Positions 27,918 through 37,744 of a stretch of DNA of 64,000 bases are shown piece after piece. Position numbers and translations under genes: made by a program. The DNA is from Alphaproteobacteria bacterium (lineage in GTDB: Bacteria > Pseudomonadota > Alphaproteobacteria > UBA9655): positions 1-64,000 of the forward strand of contig JABDDK010000004.1 in NCBI GenBank assembly GCA_013287665.1, given 5' to 3'. The notes beneath the pieces were generated by a model. The model did no database searches. It saw only the letters and a list, made by a program, of their open reading frames with translations, and had not been told where the DNA came from. Every line of letters begins with the position of its first letter. Position 1 is the stretch's first letter.

Positions 27918-28700
27918 ATGACAGAAGAAACAATCGAAGACAATAAACCCCAAACTGTGGGGCAAATTTTAAGGGCTGCACGCGAAGAAAAAGGAATTGC
28001 AATCGAGGCTGTAGCTAAGATTTTGTGTATCGGCAAGAAACAATTGATCACCCTTGAAGAAGATCATGAAAGTCTTGTTTGTGATGTGTATACTCTCGGA
28101 TTCTTGAGGTCATATTCTCACTTTTTGGGCGTTGACGGAGAAGATCTTGTTCAGAAATTTAAAGATCAGGCCGCCCATCCTCAAGCGCCTCGTCTTTCTT
28201 TTCCAGCCCCTCTCCCTGGACGAGGGCTCCCCAGTTTTCGCATTTTGGGCCTTTGTTTAGTTGCTTTACTGACCATTATTGCCGGATGGGAATGGTATGG
28301 CTACCAGTTTTCCGCTCCTTATCCAAAGTATGAAAGTTTAGTGGTCGAAGCAGCACCAGCACCAGACCCTGTGGTTGAAGAGGTATCTCTGCCCCCTGCA
28401 CTTGACACGATTATCGCCTTAACTGAACCAACTCCGGTTATACTAACCGTTAAGGAAACGGCATGGATCGAGGTGAAAAAACCAGACGGAACGAATGTCG
28501 TCAGTCGCGAATTTCAACCCGGTGAAACGTACGCGTTCAAGGATCCTCAACATCTTGTTCTTAAAACGGGAAACGCACCCGGAATCATCCTTTCTGCCGG
28601 TGATAAAATGGTTTCATTTTCTGACGAGGGGACGAGAGTGAAGTCCAATATTCCCCTTGACCCTGAAAAATGGCTTGAACAAAGTCTGAAGACTCAGTAA
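27918..28700 (+). CDS. RodZ-like helix-turn-helix membrane protein
   Basis: The 260-residue protein has a cytoplasmic Xre-type HTH (about residues 12-80: VGQILRAAREEKGIAIEAVA), one membrane helix (about 118-137, ILGLCLVALLTIIAGWEWYG) and a periplasmic DUF4115 domain at the C-terminus (WIEVKKPDGTNVVSREFQPG). This is the RodZ architecture; RodZ ties MreB filaments to the cell-wall machinery. GGAGACACAT precedes ATG 27918, which I prefer to the in-frame start at 27843. As in many proteobacteria it is upstream of hisS, but the usual ispG between them is absent. Confidence 0.85.
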   Translation: MTEETIEDNKPQTVGQILRAAREEKGIAIEAVAKILCIGKKQLITLEEDHESLVCDVYTLGFLRSYSHFLGVDGEDLVQKFKDQAAHPQAPRLSFPAPLPGRGLPSFRILGLCLVALLTIIAGWEWYGYQFSAPYPKYESLVVEAAPAPDPVVEEVSLPPALDTIIALTEPTPVILTVKETAWIEVKKPDGTNVVSREFQPGETYAFKDPQHLVLKTGNAPGIILSAGDKMVSFSDEGTRVKSNIPLDPEKWLEQSLKTQ

Positions 28701-28725
28701 CTAATATACTCAAAGGATTTCAAGC

Positions 28726-29985
28726 ATGTCACAATTACAGCCCGTTCGAGGCACCCATGATTTATTGCCATTAGAGCATCAAAAACATTCCTGTGTGACG
28801 CGCGTTGCTCACGGCATTTCAAAACTATATGGTTTTAATGAAATTGCGACACCTATTATGGAATTTAAGGACGTTTTCAAACGCACGCTCGGTGACGCCT
28901 CGGACATTGTTACAAAAGAAATGTATGAAATTGCCGACCGTGGGGGTGAGGATATTGTCTTGAGGCCGGAAGGCACTGCAGGTGTCGTGAGAGCTGTCAT
29001 CTCAGGTGGTCTCACTCAGTCAATGCCGTTGAAGTATTTTTATGCAGGTCCTATGTTTCGGTATGAGCGTCCCCAAAAAGGACGCATGCGTCAACTTCAT
29101 CAAATTGGTGTTGAATTGCTGGGTGTTTCAGATCCGGTTGGTGACGTGGAAGTGATTTCCCTTGCCTATGAAATCCTAAAAAATTTAGAACTCCACGACC
29201 GTGTTACATTAGAGATCAACACGCTCGGAGATAAGGAAAGTCGAAATACCTATCGTGAGACTTTACTGACCTACCTAAAGGATCATCACGCCCATCTTTC
29301 CCCCGATAGTCAAATGCGATTTGATCGCAATCCTTTACGGATTTTGGACTCAAAAGATGAGGGGGACAAACGTATATTAAAGGGCGCGCCCCTTTTGTCA
29401 GAAAGCTTAAATGACTTTTCAAAAGACATTTTTGCTAAAATCTGTGAAGGACTGGATCTCTTAAAAATTCCTTATAAACTCAATCCACACCTCGTTCGTG
29501 GGCTTGATTATTACTGCCATGTGGCTTTTGAATTTACGACAACAGACCTGGGGTCACAGGGTACAGTTCTTGCCGGAGGACGCTATGATGGCCTCATGGA
29601 GATGATGGGAGGACCGTCTGTTCCTGGTGTTGGTTGGGCGGGAGGCATTGACCGACTCGCCATGATGCTGGACAATAAATTCATTATGGATATACGTCCC
29701 ATCGCTGTCATTCCCATGGATGAAAACCTCGATATCAAAGGGTTGGAGCTTGCAAATCTTGTCAGAGATCAGGGGTGTTTTGTTGAAATGACCTATGGAG
29801 GAAACCTCGGGAAGCGTCTCAAAAAAGCCAATAAAATGAATGCTTGTGCTGCGCTTATTCTGGGGGAAGATGAAATTAAAAACAATACGGTCTCATTAAA
29901 GCTTCTTGATTCAGGTGATCAATTCCTCATCCCTCAAGACAAAGTCAATGAGACCCTGAGAGAAAAAGGTATACGCCAGTGGTAA
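28726..29985 (+). CDS. hisS: Histidyl-tRNA synthetase
   Basis: It charges tRNA-His. The 419-residue class II enzyme shows motif 1 around residues 35-60, motif 2 near [20 protein letters not shown], the histidine-specific [15 protein letters not shown], and motif 3 [10 protein letters not shown]. The C-terminal anticodon-binding domain starts near residue 325. AAAGGATTTCAAGC precedes the ATG. The last bases overlap the GTG start of prfA by 7 nt. Confidence 0.97.
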   Translation: MSQLQPVRGTHDLLPLEHQKHSCVTRVAHGISKLYGFNEIATPIMEFKDVFKRTLGDASDIVTKEMYEIADRGGEDIVLRPEGTAGVVRAVISGGLTQSMPLKYFYAGPMFRYERPQKGRMRQLHQIGVELLGVSDPVGDVEVISLAYEILKNLELHDRVTLEINTLGDKESRNTYRETLLTYLKDHHAHLSPDSQMRFDRNPLRILDSKDEGDKRILKGAPLLSESLNDFSKDIFAKICEGLDLLKIPYKLNPHLVRGLDYYCHVAFEFTTTDLGSQGTVLAGGRYDGLMEMMGGPSVPGVGWAGGIDRLAMMLDNKFIMDIRPIAVIPMDENLDIKGLELANLVRDQGCFVEMTYGGNLGKRLKKANKMNACAALILGEDEIKNNTVSLKLLDSGDQFLIPQDKVNETLREKGIRQW

Positions 29986-31067
29986 CGCTTGATCAAAAAC
30001 TCAACCAAATTCTGACTCACTTTGACGAGTTGCGCGATAAGCTCTCAACATCGATGGAAGATCCAGCAGAATTTGCAAAGCTTTCCAAAGAATATTCTGA
30101 CATGACGCCGATTGCGGAAAAAATCCTTGAGTGGCGGTCGATGTCTGATGAGCAAAAGAATCTTGATGAAATGATGGCCGATCCATCCATGGATAAAGAC
30201 ATGAAGGACATGGCCGAGGAAGATTTGCAACGCATTCACGAGCAACTGCCTGAGCTTCTTCGTGAGATTCAAGTTCTCTTACTTCCGAAAGACGAAGATG
30301 ATGAACGGAACGCAATCCTTGAAATTCGTGCCGGTACGGGCGGTGAAGAAGCCGCTCTCTTTGGAGCGGTCCTCTTGCGTATGTATCAACGATACGCTGA
30401 AGTCCAAGGCTGGAAGTTTGAGCTCATGCATGAAAGTGACACAGGCCTTGGGGGCGTGAAGGAAGCTTCTGCCTCCATTACGGGAAAAGGGGTGTTCGCA
30501 CGTATGAAGTTTGAGTCAGGGGTTCACCGTGTCCAACGTGTTCCTGAGACAGAAGCTGGCGGACGTATTCACACATCTGCAGCAACGGTTGCGGTCCTTC
30601 CTGAAGCGGAAGAAGTGGACATTCACATTGAAGAAAAAGACTTGAGAATTGACGTCTTTCGCTCCAGTGGACCAGGCGGTCAGTCCGTTAACACAACAGA
30701 CAGTGCGGTTCGTATTACCCACTTACCCACAGGTGTGGTTGTCCAACAACAAGATGAGAAGTCACAGCATAAGAACAAGGCGAAGGCACTGAAGATCCTC
30801 AGGTCTCGCTTGTATGAGCATCAACGCTCTCAAAAGGCAGCAGAACGTGCCGCCAGTCGCAAAAGCCAAATCGGAACAGGCGATCGGTCAGAGCGGATCC
30901 GCACGTATAACTACCCACAAGGGCGTGTGACAGATCACCGCATCAATCTCACGCTCTATAAGCTTGATAGAATCCTGGAAGGGCCTGGCCTTGATGAAAT
31001 GGTGAAGGCTCTGATTGAAGAAGATGAAATGGCAAGGCTTGCGGATTTGGGTGACACACTGCAGTAA
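29979..31067 (+). CDS. prfA: Peptide chain release factor 1
   Basis: It reads stop codons UAA and UAG and triggers peptide release. The 362-residue protein has the RF1 codon-reading tripeptide as PET (PxT type) near residue 188 in [15 protein letters not shown], and the GGQ motif near residue 232 ([17 protein letters not shown]). Translation starts at GTG 29979 inside hisS, indicating coupling. The GGQ methyltransferase gene prmC, often the next gene, is not present; tilS follows across a repeat. Confidence 0.97.
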   Translation: MVTLDQKLNQILTHFDELRDKLSTSMEDPAEFAKLSKEYSDMTPIAEKILEWRSMSDEQKNLDEMMADPSMDKDMKDMAEEDLQRIHEQLPELLREIQVLLLPKDEDDERNAILEIRAGTGGEEAALFGAVLLRMYQRYAEVQGWKFELMHESDTGLGGVKEASASITGKGVFARMKFESGVHRVQRVPETEAGGRIHTSAATVAVLPEAEEVDIHIEEKDLRIDVFRSSGPGGQSVNTTDSAVRITHLPTGVVVQQQDEKSQHKNKAKALKILRSRLYEHQRSQKAAERAASRKSQIGTGDRSERIRTYNYPQGRVTDHRINLTLYKLDRILEGPGLDEMVKALIEEDEMARLADLGDTLQ

Positions 31068-31070
31068 AAT

Positions 31071-31228
31071 CACCTCTCCCCTTGTGGGAGAGGTCGACGC
31101 GCAGCGGCGGGTGAGGGGTATACAACTCATTCCGAAGGAATGTAAACATTCCTACTTTCTTTCAGAAAGAGTTGTTTGTCTCCCCTCACCCGCTTCTTCG
31201 AAGCGACCTCTCCCACAAGGGGAGAGGT
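31071..31228. repeat. Double-hairpin palindromic repeat, copy E
   Basis: It begins 3 bp after the prfA stop. Its interior (TATACAACTCATTCCGAAGG ... GAGTTGTTTGTCTCCCCTCA) is identical to that of copy F over about 75 bp. Confidence 0.93.
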
Positions 31229-31249
31229 AAACACTATGTGAGTTTTTGA

Positions 31250-32497
31250 ATGAAAATTTCTCCTACAGAATTCGCCGATGCCTTAGGCAACGTCTCCTTC
31301 CCCCTTGCGGTGGCGGTTTCGGGAGGGGCGGATAGTCTTGCACTTCTGCTTCTTGCTCATCAATTTGCAAAGGGTCGTGTGATCGCGATAACCGTTGATC
31401 ATGGGTTGAGACCGGACTCTGCAAAAGAAGCGCTCCAGGTCCAAGCATGGGCGAAGGAGAGGGGTATTGAACACGTTATTTTGGAATGGCAGGGAGAGAA
31501 ACCACAGAGTCGTCTCCAAGAAAAGGCGCGTGAAGTGAGGTACAATCTCCTGACCACCTGGTGCAAAGCAAATGGTGTCCATCATCTTCTCCTCGGCCAT
31601 CATGGACAAGATCAAGAGGAAACCTTTTGGATGCGCCTTGCTGCGGGAAGTGGTCTTGACGGACTTTCAGGTATCAAAAGCAAGGTTATCAGAGAAGGCA
31701 TTATCTTGCATCGCCCTCTCCTTTCCTTTTCGAAAGAACAGCTCAAAGAAACTCTTTCAGCGGAAAATCAAGACTGGGTCGAAGACCCTAGCAATCAAAA
31801 TCAACGTTTCTTGAGAGGACGTCTACGGCAATCGCTTGAAACAGAGGGATTATCCTCAACTCGCCTTCTCAATGTTATGAATAAGCTTCGTGAAGACTCT
31901 GATTTCATTCAACAAAATGTTGACGCCTTTCTTAAAATGCATGCACAGTTGCAAAAGGAAGGATACTTAACAGTAAATAAAGAAGCTTTTCTAAACCTTC
32001 ATCCTGCCATTGCAAAGCGCGTTATTTCCTTTCTGATGGGGTGGTTTCAAGGGGCTTCCTATCCCCCTCGATCCAAGCAGCTTGAGACGATTCTTGAAAA
32101 AATCAAGGAAGAACAAGCCTTTACCGCTGGTGGAATTTACTGGGTTATGAAGAAAACCAATATTACTCTTTTTCGGGAAGTGTCAGCCATTCAGGATGCC
32201 CTCCCTCTAAACGAAATTAACTCATTGATTTTATGGGATAATCGGTTTTGGATTGACCCTGCTATAAGAGAAAATGTTTCACGTGAAACATTTTTGGCGC
32301 CTGTAGGAAATGCCGAAGGTAAAACAGTGAATGCAATCCCTCATCACGCCTTAATAAGCCTTCCAGCCCTGTGGGAAAAAGGAAAGGTTGTTGCCATTCT
32401 TCCCCTATGTTACAGTAACTTGAGTCGTGAGAAGGAGTTACAAAAATTAATACTTTTGAAACCCCTCTTTCATGAATCGTTAATGATCACTATGTAA
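31250..32497 (+). CDS. tilS: tRNA(Ile)-lysidine synthetase
   Basis: It modifies the C34 wobble base of the CAU-anticodon tRNA-Ile to lysidine, so that it reads AUA. The 415-residue protein has the PP-loop SGGADS near residue 24, HHGQDQEETFWMRLAAGSGL and the C-terminal substrate-recognition part. A parS palindrome at 32275-32290 encodes NVSRETF near residue 345, in the less conserved C-terminal region. It is 37 bp upstream of ftsH, an association common in alphaproteobacteria. Confidence 0.93.
   Translation: MKISPTEFADALGNVSFPLAVAVSGGADSLALLLLAHQFAKGRVIAITVDHGLRPDSAKEALQVQAWAKERGIEHVILEWQGEKPQSRLQEKAREVRYNLLTTWCKANGVHHLLLGHHGQDQEETFWMRLAAGSGLDGLSGIKSKVIREGIILHRPLLSFSKEQLKETLSAENQDWVEDPSNQNQRFLRGRLRQSLETEGLSSTRLLNVMNKLREDSDFIQQNVDAFLKMHAQLQKEGYLTVNKEAFLNLHPAIAKRVISFLMGWFQGASYPPRSKQLETILEKIKEEQAFTAGGIYWVMKKTNITLFREVSAIQDALPLNEINSLILWDNRFWIDPAIRENVSRETFLAPVGNAEGKTVNAIPHHALISLPALWEKGKVVAILPLCYSNLSREKELQKLILLKPLFHESLMITM
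32275..32290. promoter_or_regulatory. parS site 3, inside tilS
   Basis: A perfect TGTTTCACGTGAAACA with AAAA/TTTT-type flanks, read in the VSRET frame of tilS. Confidence 0.93.
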
Positions 32498-32534
32498 AGT
32501 AGATGTACATGCATCTATATGAGAGTTGAACCTG

Positions 32535-34466
32535 ATGAATCGTAACTTAGCTATTTGGATTATTATTGGATTGTTTCTTGTAGGCATTTTCAATCTATTC
32601 AATACCCCCCAAACTCATACACAACATGTCTCCATTGACTACTCAACACTTCTGCAAGATGTCAAAGAAGGACGTGTGAAGGAAGTCTTGATTCGGGGTG
32701 ATCAAGTTACCGGACATCTCACCGATGGAAGCTCATTTACATCTGCCGTTCCCCCTCATGATACCCACCTTGTGGATAGACTTTTAGAGAGTAATGTTAA
32801 GATTAAGGCAGCCCCTTCCGAAGAAGATATGCCAACATTCTTCCAGATTCTTATTTCATGGTTACCTATGATTTTATTAATCGGTGTTTGGATTTTCTTC
32901 ATGCGACAAATGCAATCTGGTGGCAGCAAGGCGATGGGTTTTGGAAAGTCAAAAGCACGCCTGATGGATGATAAAGCAACCCAAGTCACCTTTAAAGATG
33001 TGGCAGGCGTTGACGAGGCTAAACAAGAGTTAGAAGAAGTCGTTGAGTTTCTGAGAGATCCTCAAAAATTCCAACGTTTAGGAGGTAAGATCCCGCGGGG
33101 TATCCTTCTTGTTGGACCTCCAGGAACAGGTAAAACCTTACTCGCTCGAGCTATTGCAGGTGAGGCAAACGTTCCCTTCTTCACCATTTCAGGATCTGAT
33201 TTCGTGGAAATGTTTGTCGGTGTGGGCGCAAGTCGTGTCCGTGATTTGTTTGATCAAGGAAAGAAGAATGCGCCTTGCATTATCTTTATCGACGAAATCG
33301 ATGCAGTCGGACGTCATCGTGGCGCAGGTCTCGGTGGTGGTAACGATGAAAGAGAACAAACCCTCAACCAGCTTCTTGTTGAAATGGATGGATTTGAGGC
33401 GAATGACGGTGTCATTCTGATTGCCGCGACGAACAGACCTGACGTTTTGGATCCTGCCCTCTTAAGACCAGGTCGATTTGATCGACAAGTCGTTGTTCCC
33501 AATCCGGATGTGATTGGACGTGAGAAAATTCTGGCCGTCCATTCCCGTAAAGTCCCAATGTCCGACAACGTTAATCTTATGGTTATCGCAAGAGGTACGC
33601 CTGGGTTTTCAGGAGCAGACCTTGCCAATCTCATTAACGAAGCGGCCCTTCTTGCTGCCCGTCGAAACAGACGGTCCGTTTCAATGGCCGAACTTGAAGA
33701 AGCTAAAGATAAAGTCATGATGGGGAGTGAACGTCGCTCAATGGTCATGACCGATGAAGAAAAGCGTCTTACAGCCTATCACGAGTCAGGCCACGCCGTT
33801 GTTGCTTACCATTCGCCCGCGTCAGATCCTATTCATAAAGCAACGATCATCCCCCGTGGACGTGCGCTTGGTATGGTCATGCGTCTTCCTGAAGGGGACC
33901 GTGTTTCTATGTCTCGTGAGCGTTTATACGCTGACCTGGCCGTTGCTATGGGCGGACGTATCGCTGAAGAAATGATCTTTGGGGAGAATAAAGTCACCAC
34001 AGGCGCCTCTTCCGATATCAGCATGGCGACTCAAATGGCTCGTCGGATGGTTACGGAATGGGGAATGAGTGAAAAGCTTGGACCTATTACCTATGGTGAG
34101 AACACACAAGAAGTGTTCTTAGGTCATTCTGTTTCTCAGCATAAGACAATCTCTGAATCCACAGCTCAAATTATTGATGAAGAGGTTAAACGCATTGTCG
34201 AAGATGCCTATGCGAGAGCTAAGGTCATTTTAACGAAGCATCTCAACCACTTAGAGCTCTTAGCGAAGACATTGCTTGATCTTGAAACTCTTAGTGGGGA
34301 AGAGATTAATATTTTGCTTAAAGAGGGAAAACTTGATCGGGTAAAGGATGTTGCTGGATATACGTCAACGCCATCATCTTCTATACCCTCTGGGGGAGCT
34401 AAGGCCAAGCCAAAGCCAAAAAAGGCGGCGCCCAAGAAATCACGAATGGAGCCGAAGCCGATATAA
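32535..34466 (+). CDS. ftsH: ATP-dependent zinc metalloprotease FtsH
   Basis: This is a membrane-anchored AAA+ protease that degrades misfolded membrane proteins and short-lived regulators. The 643-residue protein has two N-terminal membrane helices (about 5-23 and 105-123) around a periplasmic loop. Walker A GPPGTGKT lies near residue 194, Walker B IIFIDEID follows, with the arginine-finger region [19 protein letters not shown], and zinc ligands HESGH near residue 415. The tail is lysine- and proline-rich. ATG 32535 is preferred to the in-frame TTG at 32526. Copy F of the repeat lies 25 bp after the stop. Confidence 0.97.
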   Translation: MNRNLAIWIIIGLFLVGIFNLFNTPQTHTQHVSIDYSTLLQDVKEGRVKEVLIRGDQVTGHLTDGSSFTSAVPPHDTHLVDRLLESNVKIKAAPSEEDMPTFFQILISWLPMILLIGVWIFFMRQMQSGGSKAMGFGKSKARLMDDKATQVTFKDVAGVDEAKQELEEVVEFLRDPQKFQRLGGKIPRGILLVGPPGTGKTLLARAIAGEANVPFFTISGSDFVEMFVGVGASRVRDLFDQGKKNAPCIIFIDEIDAVGRHRGAGLGGGNDEREQTLNQLLVEMDGFEANDGVILIAATNRPDVLDPALLRPGRFDRQVVVPNPDVIGREKILAVHSRKVPMSDNVNLMVIARGTPGFSGADLANLINEAALLAARRNRRSVSMAELEEAKDKVMMGSERRSMVMTDEEKRLTAYHESGHAVVAYHSPASDPIHKATIIPRGRALGMVMRLPEGDRVSMSRERLYADLAVAMGGRIAEEMIFGENKVTTGASSDISMATQMARRMVTEWGMSEKLGPITYGENTQEVFLGHSVSQHKTISESTAQIIDEEVKRIVEDAYARAKVILTKHLNHLELLAKTLLDLETLSGEEINILLKEGKLDRVKDVAGYTSTPSSSIPSGGAKAKPKPKKAAPKKSRMEPKPI

Positions 34467-34491
34467 ACCTCGTAAGAGCGACGAAGCACTT

Positions 34492-34648
34492 CACCTCTCC
34501 CCCTGTGGGAGAGGTCGCCCTTTTCGGGCGGGTGAGGGGTATACAACTCATTCCGAAGGAATGTAAACATTCCTACTTTCTTTCAGAAAGAGTTGTTTGT
34601 CTCCCCTCACCCGCCCTTTGGGCGACCTCTCCCACAGGGGGAGAGGTG
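34492..34648. repeat. Double-hairpin palindromic repeat, copy F
   Basis: It lies between the convergent ftsH and lipoprotein genes and overlaps the last 42 bp of the lipoprotein gene (34607-34648). The interior is identical to copy E; only the arm loops differ (CGCCCTTTTCGGGCG here). Confidence 0.93.
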
Positions 34649-35125
34649 AAGTTCGCGCTCTGCTTGTAAATGTGCCCTTTCAGCTTCATCGAGGTTAAAG
34701 CCAACGTAGATGGTCACATCTTTTCCTTCCGGGATCGTCTCGATAAGTTCTTGATAACAAACCTTTGTCGTCTGCTTCTCTTCAAACTTGACTTGAACCG
34801 TATGATCAGATCTCGAAAGCACATTTTCTGCTTTATCCACAACCGCAACAAAGTAAGACCGTTCAAGGGTTGCAGGGTTATGATATTGCTTCAAGGGTCG
34901 TATACTTGTAATACGAAGACGAATTTCAACACGTTTTATCTTATCTTCCCTCGTACATAGGGGTGTCAGACTATCCATCTCAAATCGGATAGGTTCTGCT
35001 TGAGTAAGATCTATGGCTTTTGAAAACTCAGCTAAAATCGCTGTCGACGGACAGGGAACACGTTCTGAAAAGCTCGTGCTACACGCCGAAAGGAGAAGGC
35101 TTGTGATGATTACAAACTTTCTCAT
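34607..35125 (-). CDS. Small lipoprotein with repeat-derived C-terminus
   Basis: The 172-residue protein has a lipoprotein signal peptide: [15 protein letters not shown] with the lipobox Cys at residue 15. The mature part carries a mixed alpha/beta domain (FEMDSLTPLC, KRVEIRLRITSIRP, SYFVAVVDKAENVLSR) seen in conserved alphaproteobacterial lipoproteins of unknown function. The last residues, ELHLSPCGRGRPKGG, are translated from repeat copy F, so the original end was probably replaced when the repeat entered. The ATG overlaps the CDGSH gene stop by 4 bp. Confidence 0.75.
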   Translation of the reverse strand: MRKFVIITSLLLSACSTSFSERVPCPSTAILAEFSKAIDLTQAEPIRFEMDSLTPLCTREDKIKRVEIRLRITSIRPLKQYHNPATLERSYFVAVVDKAENVLSRSDHTVQVKFEEKQTTKVCYQELIETIPEGKDVTIYVGFNLDEAERAHLQAERELHLSPCGRGRPKGG

Positions 35126-35367
35126 GATTCAATGTCTTCATGAGACCCATCACAAAATGGTGGGGTCTTTGTTTGCTTACAGCCACATAACCATACTTTC
35201 TTCGTCGCATCTGCCGTATAACAGAGGGACTTTAAGCCCGTGCCCTTATGTTGACCATCGCAGAACGGTTGGCTATCACTTAAACCACAGGTACACCAAA
35301 AGATCTTTTGACCTTCCTGCAAGTCGACTTCATAAGGGGACGCTTGAGCGCAGTGGGGTAGGGTCAT
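35122..35367 (-). CDS. Double CDGSH iron-sulfur protein
   Basis: The 81-residue protein holds two CDGSH-type [2Fe-2S] sites, each with three Cys and one His: [16 protein letters not shown] and [16 protein letters not shown]. This tandem arrangement is the usual bacterial mitoNEET-like form, probably used in redox or iron-sulfur handling. I place the start at ATG 35367, where GGAGAGTAAT is at the right distance. The ATG at 35379 would place that GGAG inside the gene. It is coupled to the downstream lipoprotein gene by a 4-bp overlap. Confidence 0.9.
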   Translation of the reverse strand: MTLPHCAQASPYEVDLQEGQKIFWCTCGLSDSQPFCDGQHKGTGLKSLCYTADATKKVWLCGCKQTKTPPFCDGSHEDIES

Positions 35368-35449
35368 ATTACTCTCCATAAATTTCTTTTATATTTATCC
35401 GAGGAAGATGCACTCGACAAGGGTCATTGTCTTGTGGCACTTTGAACGC

Positions 35450-35893
35450 ATGGTTGAGAAAGTCGAAATATATACGGATGGCGCTTGCCAAGGAAATCCC
35501 GGCCCAGGGGGGTGGGGGGTGATTCTTCGCTATAAAGGTGTTGAAAAAGAGCTCTCCGGCTATCATCCTGATACAACAAACAACCGAATGGAGCTCCAAG
35601 CCGCCATCGAAGGCATTAAGATATTAAAAAGATCTCTCATCATTGATCTCTATACAGATAGCCAGTATTTGCGTAATGGGATTATGAAATGGCGCTTCCA
35701 ATGGAAGAAAAACAACTGGCGCCTCTCAAATAATAAGCCCGTAAAAAACCAAGATTTATGGGAAGAGTTAGATGCCCTCGTTGGGACCCATAAGATAGAA
35801 TGGCACTGGGTTAAAGGTCATGCCGGTCATCCTGAAAATGAAAGAGCAGATGCCCTTGCCACCAATGCTATAGATAAGGCACTTCAACGGTAA
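35450..35893 (+). CDS. rnhA: Ribonuclease HI
   Basis: It cleaves the RNA strand of RNA-DNA hybrids, removing R-loops and primers. The 147-residue protein has the full active site: Asp in [16 protein letters not shown], Glu in NNRMELQAA, Asp in [12 protein letters not shown] and Asp in ENERADALA. The start at ATG 35450 gives [11 protein letters not shown], aligning with E. coli RNase HI. A longer reading from 35408 has GAGGA too close to its ATG. A solo repeat hairpin lies 8 bp after the stop. Confidence 0.95.
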   Translation: MVEKVEIYTDGACQGNPGPGGWGVILRYKGVEKELSGYHPDTTNNRMELQAAIEGIKILKRSLIIDLYTDSQYLRNGIMKWRFQWKKNNWRLSNNKPVKNQDLWEELDALVGTHKIEWHWVKGHAGHPENERADALATNAIDKALQR

Positions 35894-35901
35894 GAGACTT
35901 T

Positions 35902-35927
35902 CACCTCTCCCCTTTGTGGGAGAGGTG
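35902..35927. terminator. Solo repeat hairpin acting as a probable two-way terminator
   Basis: CACCTCTCCC and GGGAGAGGTG form a perfect 10-bp stem with a 6-nt loop, equal to one half-arm of the double-hairpin repeats. It sits between the convergent rnhA and dsbD stops, 8 and 6 bp away. Confidence 0.65.
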
Positions 35928-35933
35928 AGATTA

Positions 35934-37691
35934 TCAGTGACTTAGCGTTTTCAGTCCTGCCGTCTCGAAAGCTTCCTTAACAGCGTCTATAGATAAAATC
36001 TCAGGAAGGGGCACGCCCTTTGGGCTCGAGGGACCGAATACGATATTAAAAGGAATGCCATACCGATCATGATCCGAAAGGAACTCTGTAATGAGTGGAT
36101 CCTGCTTAGTCCAATCCGCGCGCATCGCAATCACATTATGATGGGTGAGAAGGTTGGTTATTTGAGAATCACCGAGAACAAGACTTTTGTTCACAGCACA
36201 CGTCACACACCATTCTGCGGTGACATCGACAAACACAGTTTTGCCTTGACTCACAAGTGTCTGAATGGCCTCAGGTTGAAAGGGTTTCCACAATTCAAGT
36301 GTTGGTGAAGATCCAGCATACGTATCAGCAGGATTATGTTGAACTTCACTCGTCCAAGAGAGCGCCCATGCGGCCAGAAAAAGAGGACCCGCCAAAGCCC
36401 ACGCCTTCAATTGCGGATTTTTGTGCTGCTTGAACCAAAAGAGAGAAAGGGCCACAATCGATAAAATCATACTCACGCCTAAGACCCAAAGGGGTAAGTG
36501 AAAGCTAAGAATCCACCCAATCCAAACGGCTGTAATGGCCAAAATGGCTCCTAGAAAAATTTGCATCCACATCATCCATTTCCCAGGTTTTGGAAGGAGG
36601 ATGTATTTATTGGGAAGGGCTGCAACCAAGAAATAAGGAGACCCAAACCCCAGTCCAAGGAAGAAGAAGACGGCAAATATATCAGGTGTATCTCTTGCAA
36701 GAGCAAAGCTAAGCGCTGTTCCTACAAAGGGCGCGGAACAAGGCGTTGCGAGTAAAGTTGCAAAAACACCTGATAGAAAATCCTTGATTCGCCCTTTTCC
36801 TTCATGACCAATGAGCCATGTCCCAAGACCTGAAGGAAGATCGATTTCAAAGACACCTAGCAAACTGGCTGAAAAAGCAATCAGCACGAGAAAAACAAAG
36901 AGCAAAAAGTGTGAATTTTGAAAATGAATTCCCCAGCCGAAAGCTTCTCCTGATTCCTTCAAGATCACAGTTATTAAAGCGAGAAGAAGGAAGGAGGCTA
37001 AAATCCCTAGCCCCGTAATCAGAAACCCTTGCTTAGCATGCTCTTTATGACTCTTTTTAGACTGTTTAACGAGAGACATAATTTTAATCGACAGGACGGG
37101 TAAAACACAGGGCATAAAGTTGAGAATAAATCCTCCTAAAAGAGCAACCATAAGAAGACTGAACAGAGAGAGACCCTCGTAAGCTTTTTCCCGTTTTTCC
37201 ACGGCTTTAAAAACAGCGTCACCTTTTGCATCAGGCTTTAGATCTAAAGACAATGTCTCCTCTATAGGAACACACATAGAAGAACAGGCCAAAAGATTGA
37301 CTTTCACCGTTAGAGGTATGGATTCATTCGCTTTTTGAGGAATTATTTGTATAGGAATGAGTGTTTCTTCTTCATAGACATAGGAAAGCTGTCCTTCAAA
37401 TTCTGTTTTCTTGGGAACAGGCCAGAGAACTTCTGCAGATTTAAGATTTGAAGATTTATCCCAAGTTATTGTTGGCTCAAATCCTGCAGCCTCTTCGCCT
37501 GGGGGGCTTGGTGCATACACATGCCACCCTTTAGGAATCGTTAATAAAAGACCCGCAAGAACATGGCCATCATCTTTGCCGCCTTGGACAAGTTTCATCT
37601 CAACAGGAGGCTTGTCTTCTGCTTGAAGAAGTGAAGTGGGGGCAAAACTAACAAAAAGCCCAAACAACAGATACTTTAAGAATTTTTTCAT
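35934..37691 (-). CDS. dsbD: Thiol:disulfide interchange protein DsbD
   Basis: It carries electrons from cytoplasmic thioredoxin across the inner membrane to periplasmic disulfide isomerases and cytochrome c maturation. The 585-residue protein has a signal peptide and an N-terminal periplasmic domain with a Cys pair (CSSMC). The central DsbD membrane domain starts near residue 180 (LGGFILNFMPCVLPVLSIK, then ATPCSAPFVGTALSF, each with a conserved Cys). The C-terminal thioredoxin-like domain has WCVTCAVN near residue 494. ATG 37691 follows AAAGGTTGGAATTT. Confidence 0.93.
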   Translation of the reverse strand: MKKFLKYLLFGLFVSFAPTSLLQAEDKPPVEMKLVQGGKDDGHVLAGLLLTIPKGWHVYAPSPPGEEAAGFEPTITWDKSSNLKSAEVLWPVPKKTEFEGQLSYVYEEETLIPIQIIPQKANESIPLTVKVNLLACSSMCVPIEETLSLDLKPDAKGDAVFKAVEKREKAYEGLSLFSLLMVALLGGFILNFMPCVLPVLSIKIMSLVKQSKKSHKEHAKQGFLITGLGILASFLLLALITVILKESGEAFGWGIHFQNSHFLLFVFLVLIAFSASLLGVFEIDLPSGLGTWLIGHEGKGRIKDFLSGVFATLLATPCSAPFVGTALSFALARDTPDIFAVFFFLGLGFGSPYFLVAALPNKYILLPKPGKWMMWMQIFLGAILAITAVWIGWILSFHLPLWVLGVSMILSIVALSLFWFKQHKNPQLKAWALAGPLFLAAWALSWTSEVQHNPADTYAGSSPTLELWKPFQPEAIQTLVSQGKTVFVDVTAEWCVTCAVNKSLVLGDSQITNLLTHHNVIAMRADWTKQDPLITEFLSDHDRYGIPFNIVFGPSSPKGVPLPEILSIDAVKEAFETAGLKTLSH

Positions 37692-37744
37692 AAATTCCAA
37701 CCTTTGTAATAAACTTTTAACCCATTATATGGCATAAATATAGC

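Noticed and set aside
30888-31149. Minus-strand frames at the prfA end giving PLTRRCASTSPT-type peptides
   Set aside because: This peptide is the translated repeat arm and recurs at other copies; there is no independent gene.
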